Of a stretch of 64,000 nt of DNA, positions 62,269 through 64,000 are shown piece after piece. Positions within the stretch are counted from its first letter, which is position 1. Each line of letters begins with the position of its first letter. The DNA comes from OFTM10 sp964344055 (lineage in GTDB: Bacteria; Actinomycetota; Acidimicrobiia; Acidimicrobiales; Aldehydirespiratoraceae), in the NCBI GenBank assembly GCA_964344055.1, contig CAYFLT010000011.1:12538-76537 (forward strand), in the 5' to 3' direction. The notes under the pieces are model-generated. The model saw nothing but the letters and a program-made list of their open reading frames with translations. It searched no databases and was not told the origin of the DNA. The position numbers and the translations under genes are program-made.

Positions 62269-62505
62269 TCAGCTCCGTCGCCACCATCCGCCGCGTTCGA
62301 CTTCGTCGTTCGCGTAGAGGTCGTTCAGGTCGACGGTTCCGACTTCGGGGAGTTCGGCCGGGATCCGGGACTCCGCCATTCGGGCCTCCTCGGCGGCGCG
62401 GAGGTCGATCACCCCATCGGGTGAGATGACGCAGCCCTCGAGTGCGTTCGGCTCACCCTCGGCGCGGAGGATGGCCGCGTTCTGGAGACGATCGGACAGG
62501 CTCAT
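62269..62505 (-). CDS. Small acidic protein of unknown function
   Basis: A 78-residue protein: MSLSDRLQNAAILRAEGEPN, ALEGCVISPDGVIDLR and a basic-tipped end GGWWRRS. A GGAGGGAAG site eight bases before ATG 62505 supports expression. It faces the metallohydrolase gene, ten bases away. No homologue was recognised. Confidence 0.65.
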   Translation of the reverse strand: MSLSDRLQNAAILRAEGEPNALEGCVISPDGVIDLRAAEEARMAESRIPAELPEVGTVDLNDLYANDEVERGGWWRRS

Positions 62506-62626
62506 GATCACTTCCCTCCAACAGGATCGACCACACCGTTCACGGTAGGTGCAACGTGCGGTCGAGGCATGAGGCGATCGACCCAAACCGGCACCGACGG
62601 TGGTGGTTTTCCCCTACCGAACGCGG

Positions 62627-63244
62627 TCAGTCGTGGCCCGGGTCGAACAGGGCCAGGATCGTCTCCCGGGTCCATTGCGGATGTACGCCGACGGCCTGCA
62701 GGAGGTGTTCGGCGATCTCGTGGGTGGGCACGCGATGACTCTGCGCGAGACCCCGGGCGATGGTGCCGAGGTAGGCCGCCGAGGGAGGCCCGGGTGTGCG
62801 CTCCTCGGGCGGCGACGGCGACGTGAATGTCACAACGGGAACACCGTCGACGGGCTCGAGGGCGAGGAGGCAGTCGTACCCCCGGTCGCCCACCCACTGG
62901 TGAACGCCGGGCCGGAGATCGGCGATCGGTAGCTCGATCGGTGGACGGCGGCTCTCCTGGGCCACCAGTTCGTCGAACTGGCCCCACGTGAGCAGGTAGC
63001 GCCGGCCCAGGCTCGGTCGCGGACTCGTCCGATGTTCCAGGAACGCCACGGCCCCTCCCCATTTCCGCGACTCGCCGGCGAACCGGACCCGGTGCGGGAG
63101 CTGACACGGTGCGCTGGCAGCGGGAGGGGACGGGTTGCTCGTACCGGTCTCGGTCACCGAACTCCGGGCGGCCCGGGTGCCGGTGAGGTAGGCGAGTAGG
63201 CGGGACTCCAGGCAGTTCGACCCGTACGCCGCGTACCAGACCAT
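62627..63244 (-). CDS. Gamma-glutamylcyclotransferase-like protein
   Basis: A 205-residue protein beginning MVWYAAYGSNCLESRLLAYL; the YGSN motif that binds the glutamyl or substrate backbone is characteristic of the GGCT/AIG2 fold. The rest includes a LGRRYLLTWGQFDELVAQE strand-helix near 82 and YDCLLALEPVDG near 123, extending beyond the core. Activity not certain. Start ATG 63244 has a weak GGGAAG site; ATG 63265 is possible. 121 bases separate it from the small protein downstream, with nothing recognised in between. Confidence 0.75.
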   Translation of the reverse strand: MVWYAAYGSNCLESRLLAYLTGTRAARSSVTETGTSNPSPPAASAPCQLPHRVRFAGESRKWGGAVAFLEHRTSPRPSLGRRYLLTWGQFDELVAQESRRPPIELPIADLRPGVHQWVGDRGYDCLLALEPVDGVPVVTFTSPSPPEERTPGPPSAAYLGTIARGLAQSHRVPTHEIAEHLLQAVGVHPQWTRETILALFDPGHD

Positions 63245-63380
63245 GCGATCTTCCCGGTCCGTCATCGGATCGAGGCTAGCCAGTGGGGGCGGTGGGTCTT
63301 GCCGGCGATGCTCAAGACGAAGGGCCGGAGGCCGATTGTCAATGTGTCGCCGTGAAGGGCACGGTGCGGGAGGTCCTGCC

Positions 63381-64000
63381 ATGAACGAGTCGTTCGGAGA
63401 ACGCCCCCGGTCGGCTTCGTCGATGCGCGAACGCGAGCTGGAGCTGGAGATCGCGCACCTCAAAGCCGAACTCGAAGCGGCTCGAGGAGAAGACGTCGCC
63501 GAGACGGCTGCCCGCCTGCTCGCCATGGCCGCCAACACGGTGGACGCGGCGATGGAGGACGCCCGGCAGGAAGCCGACGCGCTCGCGGCAGAGATCTCGG
63601 CCGATGCCGAAGCCCGTCGCGACGAGGCCGCTCGATTGGCCGCGGAGGCCGAGGCGCGTACTGCGGTGTTGCGGAACGAGGCCGAGAACCACGAGGCAGT
63701 GCTGCTCGCTGCCGAGGAAGCGGCGATGCGGATCAAGGAGGAAGCCGAACAGGAGGCCACCACCCTGATCGCCGCGGAGCGGACCAGGGTTGCAGAGGAG
63801 ATCGAGGCGCTCTCCGCGGTGCGCGAAGCACTCGAGGAGGAGCGAGGCTCCCTCGAGTCGTATCACGAAGAGCTCCGACGACGTGTCCAGGAGCTCGCCG
63901 AGTCGATGGTGGCGTTCATGACCACTGAGCCGCCGATCACCGCCGGCTCGGCGATCGATGAGTTGATGCCGTCTTCGATCGACGACCAGGAGATGGCCGA
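63381..64000 (+). CDS. Coiled-coil DivIVA-like protein, cut by the window end
   Basis: An open frame from ATG 63381 runs beyond the window; no stop is met. A GGGAGG site is nine bases before the ATG. The visible 206 residues are dominated by a coiled coil (about 15-180: Ala/Glu/Arg-rich), like the 41286 gene, and then a less ordered MTTEPPITAGSAIDELMP part. It is therefore likely a second DivIVA/Wag31-related cytoskeletal protein. The C-terminus is outside the window. Confidence 0.7.
   Translation, partial: MNESFGERPRSASSMRERELELEIAHLKAELEAARGEDVAETAARLLAMAANTVDAAMEDARQEADALAAEISADAEARRDEAARLAAEAEARTAVLRNEAENHEAVLLAAEEAAMRIKEEAEQEATTLIAAERTRVAEEIEALSAVREALEEERGSLESYHEELRRRVQELAESMVAFMTTEPPITAGSAIDELMPSSIDDQEMA

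Overview
The window reads as a chromosomal segment of a high-GC actinobacterium, most likely of the class Acidimicrobiia. This placement is inferred from gene content and codon style, with no marker gene compared. The pointers are strong G/C bias in third codon positions, frequent GTG starts, many 1-8 nt start/stop overlaps, several F420-type oxidoreductases (11198, 18785, 23185, 54736), an acyl-CoA carboxylase beta subunit with a small epsilon-like partner, a very large SARP-type regulator with a built-in cyclase, and Thr/Ser-linker lipoproteins. There is no prophage, insertion sequence, integrase, CRISPR array or rRNA operon. A 76-base N run (42876-42951) shows that this is a scaffold, so some broken genes may be assembly faults.

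Layout. 2-13.1 kb: tail of a secreted protein, an ABC exporter, an overlapping NAD-salvage set (pncB, pncA, membrane protein), aroQ, DinB-like, DM13, VOC, inositol-monophosphatase-like, haem-binding and META genes, then PPOX, GNAT and methyltransferase genes. 13.1-19.7 kb: a VOC gene diverges from a HAD phosphatase, a tiny ORF and a 1311-residue SARP/cyclase/ATPase regulator; 11-bp-phased heptamer repeats lie in front of the HAD gene. A luciferase-like oxidoreductase follows. 19.7-27.4 kb: small membrane and TPR proteins, then a decayed or misassembled patch (a twice-frameshifted dehydrogenase, a TetR remnant and a headless monooxygenase), tRNA-Ser(CGA) and tadA. A G/C palindrome recurs at gene 3' ends across 18.7-26.5 kb.

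27.4-36 kb: an XRE/MmyB-type regulator with an operator-like repeat, a Tat-exported molybdopterin enzyme with its cytochrome b561 partner, lspA, an M20 amidohydrolase, a corrinoid protein with a URO-D-family methyltransferase, an FMN reductase, an MFS exporter, tRNA-Ser(GGA) and the SRP RNA. 36-42 kb: a second MFS gene and the dnaX-ybaB-recR replication/repair operon, then an AT-rich convergent spacer with a structured-RNA candidate, a coiled-coil DivIVA-like gene and methylmalonyl-CoA epimerase. 42.4-48.7 kb: a chimeric or frameshifted HrpB-VOC locus containing the N gap, a 5'-3' exonuclease, an HD hydrolase, an enolase-superfamily dehydratase and an ATP-dependent DNA ligase.

48.7-64 kb: two paralogous lipoproteins, the second ending inside a 26-bp tandem repeat; epoxide hydrolase and PhzF; a LOG-type enzyme; a luciferase-like oxidoreductase; acyl-CoA carboxylase beta and epsilon; comB; pheA; an MFS gene; a metallo-beta-lactamase-fold hydrolase; a gamma-glutamylcyclotransferase-like gene; and the start of a second coiled-coil protein running off the end. 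The methylmalonyl-CoA epimerase (42018) and the carboxylase (55573) would both serve propionyl-CoA use, though they are not co-transcribed. The most informative non-routine items are the SARP-like repeat array, the cyclase-bearing regulator with its catalytic residues intact, the convergent-spacer RNA candidate, the 3'-end palindrome family, and the two deletion-like gene fusions.
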